A stretch of DNA of 6,053 nt from JAVBPT01 sp031549455. GTDB lineage: Bacteria; Bacillota; Clostridia; Lachnospirales; JAKSVV01. The notes below the pieces were generated by a model. It was not told the origin of the DNA, searched no databases, and saw nothing but the letters and a program-made list of their open reading frames with translations. The translations under genes were made by a program, and so were the position numbers. The stretch spans positions 1 through 6,053 of the forward strand of contig JAVBPT010000048.1 of the NCBI GenBank assembly GCA_031549455.1, read 5' to 3'. Positions 5,991-6,053 of this stretch are shown in pieces (the stretch's first letter is position 1; every line of letters starts with the position of its first letter).

Positions 5991-6053
5991 CACTGATTAT
6001 AACTAATATTTTTGAAAATGGCATATTTTATGAAAAAAGAGCATTTTAACAAA
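5991..6053. other. Non-coding AT-rich right end
   Basis: These 63 bases follow the rlmD stop and contain no gene that I can support. AGAGCATTTT (6038-6047) is the exact reverse complement of AAAATGCTCT (5977-5986) at the end of rlmD, but with a 51-nt loop and no adjacent T-run it is not a standard terminator. The run of A residues before it (6033-6038) suggests that it may instead be the left arm of a hairpin completed beyond the window. Confidence 0.4.

Noticed and set aside
5696..6052. Open frame of 118 codons on the - strand
   Set aside because: It is antisense to the conserved methyltransferase domain of rlmD, has no recognisable domain, and its far end is in AT-rich non-coding DNA.
1..6053. 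Mobile elements, CRISPR arrays, toxin-antitoxin or defence modules
   Set aside because: No transposase, integrase, repeat-spacer pattern or small toxin-antitoxin pair is visible; the gene set is ordinary chromosomal content.

Overview
The window looks like a chromosomal housekeeping stretch from a low-GC, anaerobic, spore-former-type Firmicute, most likely class Clostridia and probably a Lachnospiraceae-like lineage. The basis is AT-rich DNA, strong GGAGG-type ribosome binding sites, TGnTATAAT extended -10 promoters, a rubrerythrin, and Tgt and RlmD sequences that read like clostridial family members. This placement is inferred from memory of the families, not from a search.

Layout, left to right. 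(1) The C-terminal half of an rmuC gene enters from the left edge on the + strand and ends in a strong hairpin terminator (705-739). (2) A rubrerythrin gene lies on the - strand (746-1339). (3) A 142-bp divergent intergenic region (1340-1481) carries the + strand promoter of the next gene and a small dyad near the rubrerythrin promoter zone. (4) An unnamed 383-residue protein starts at GTG 1482 on the + strand; it looks like a beta-propeller with a hydrophobic insertion. (5) A perfect convergent hairpin with T-runs on both sides (2641-2679) separates it from the next gene. (6) On the - strand (2682-3365) lies a cell-wall enzyme with an M15-type peptidase domain and a peptidoglycan-binding domain but no signal peptide. 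(7) A second divergent region (3366-3505) holds the tgt promoter. (8) tgt (3506-4633) and an rlmD/rumA-type methyltransferase gene (4626-5990) overlap by 8 nt and form a two-gene RNA-modification operon on the + strand. (9) The last 63 bases are non-coding AT-rich DNA.

The genes do not form one pathway. The only clear functional unit is tgt-rlmD, which joins modification of the tRNA wobble position 34 with 5-methyluridine formation in rRNA. RmuC (DNA recombination/rearrangement control), rubrerythrin (peroxide detoxification), the propeller-like protein and the M15 protein each appear to be separate transcription units.

I see no mobile element, CRISPR array, tRNA, rRNA or defence system, and no strong case for a new multi-gene system. 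The items most worth a second look are the unnamed propeller-like protein with an embedded hydrophobic helix, the signal-less M15/peptidoglycan-binding protein whose catalytic base is not obvious, and the tgt start, which the promoter position moves to 3506. No gap without a gene exceeds 300 bases.
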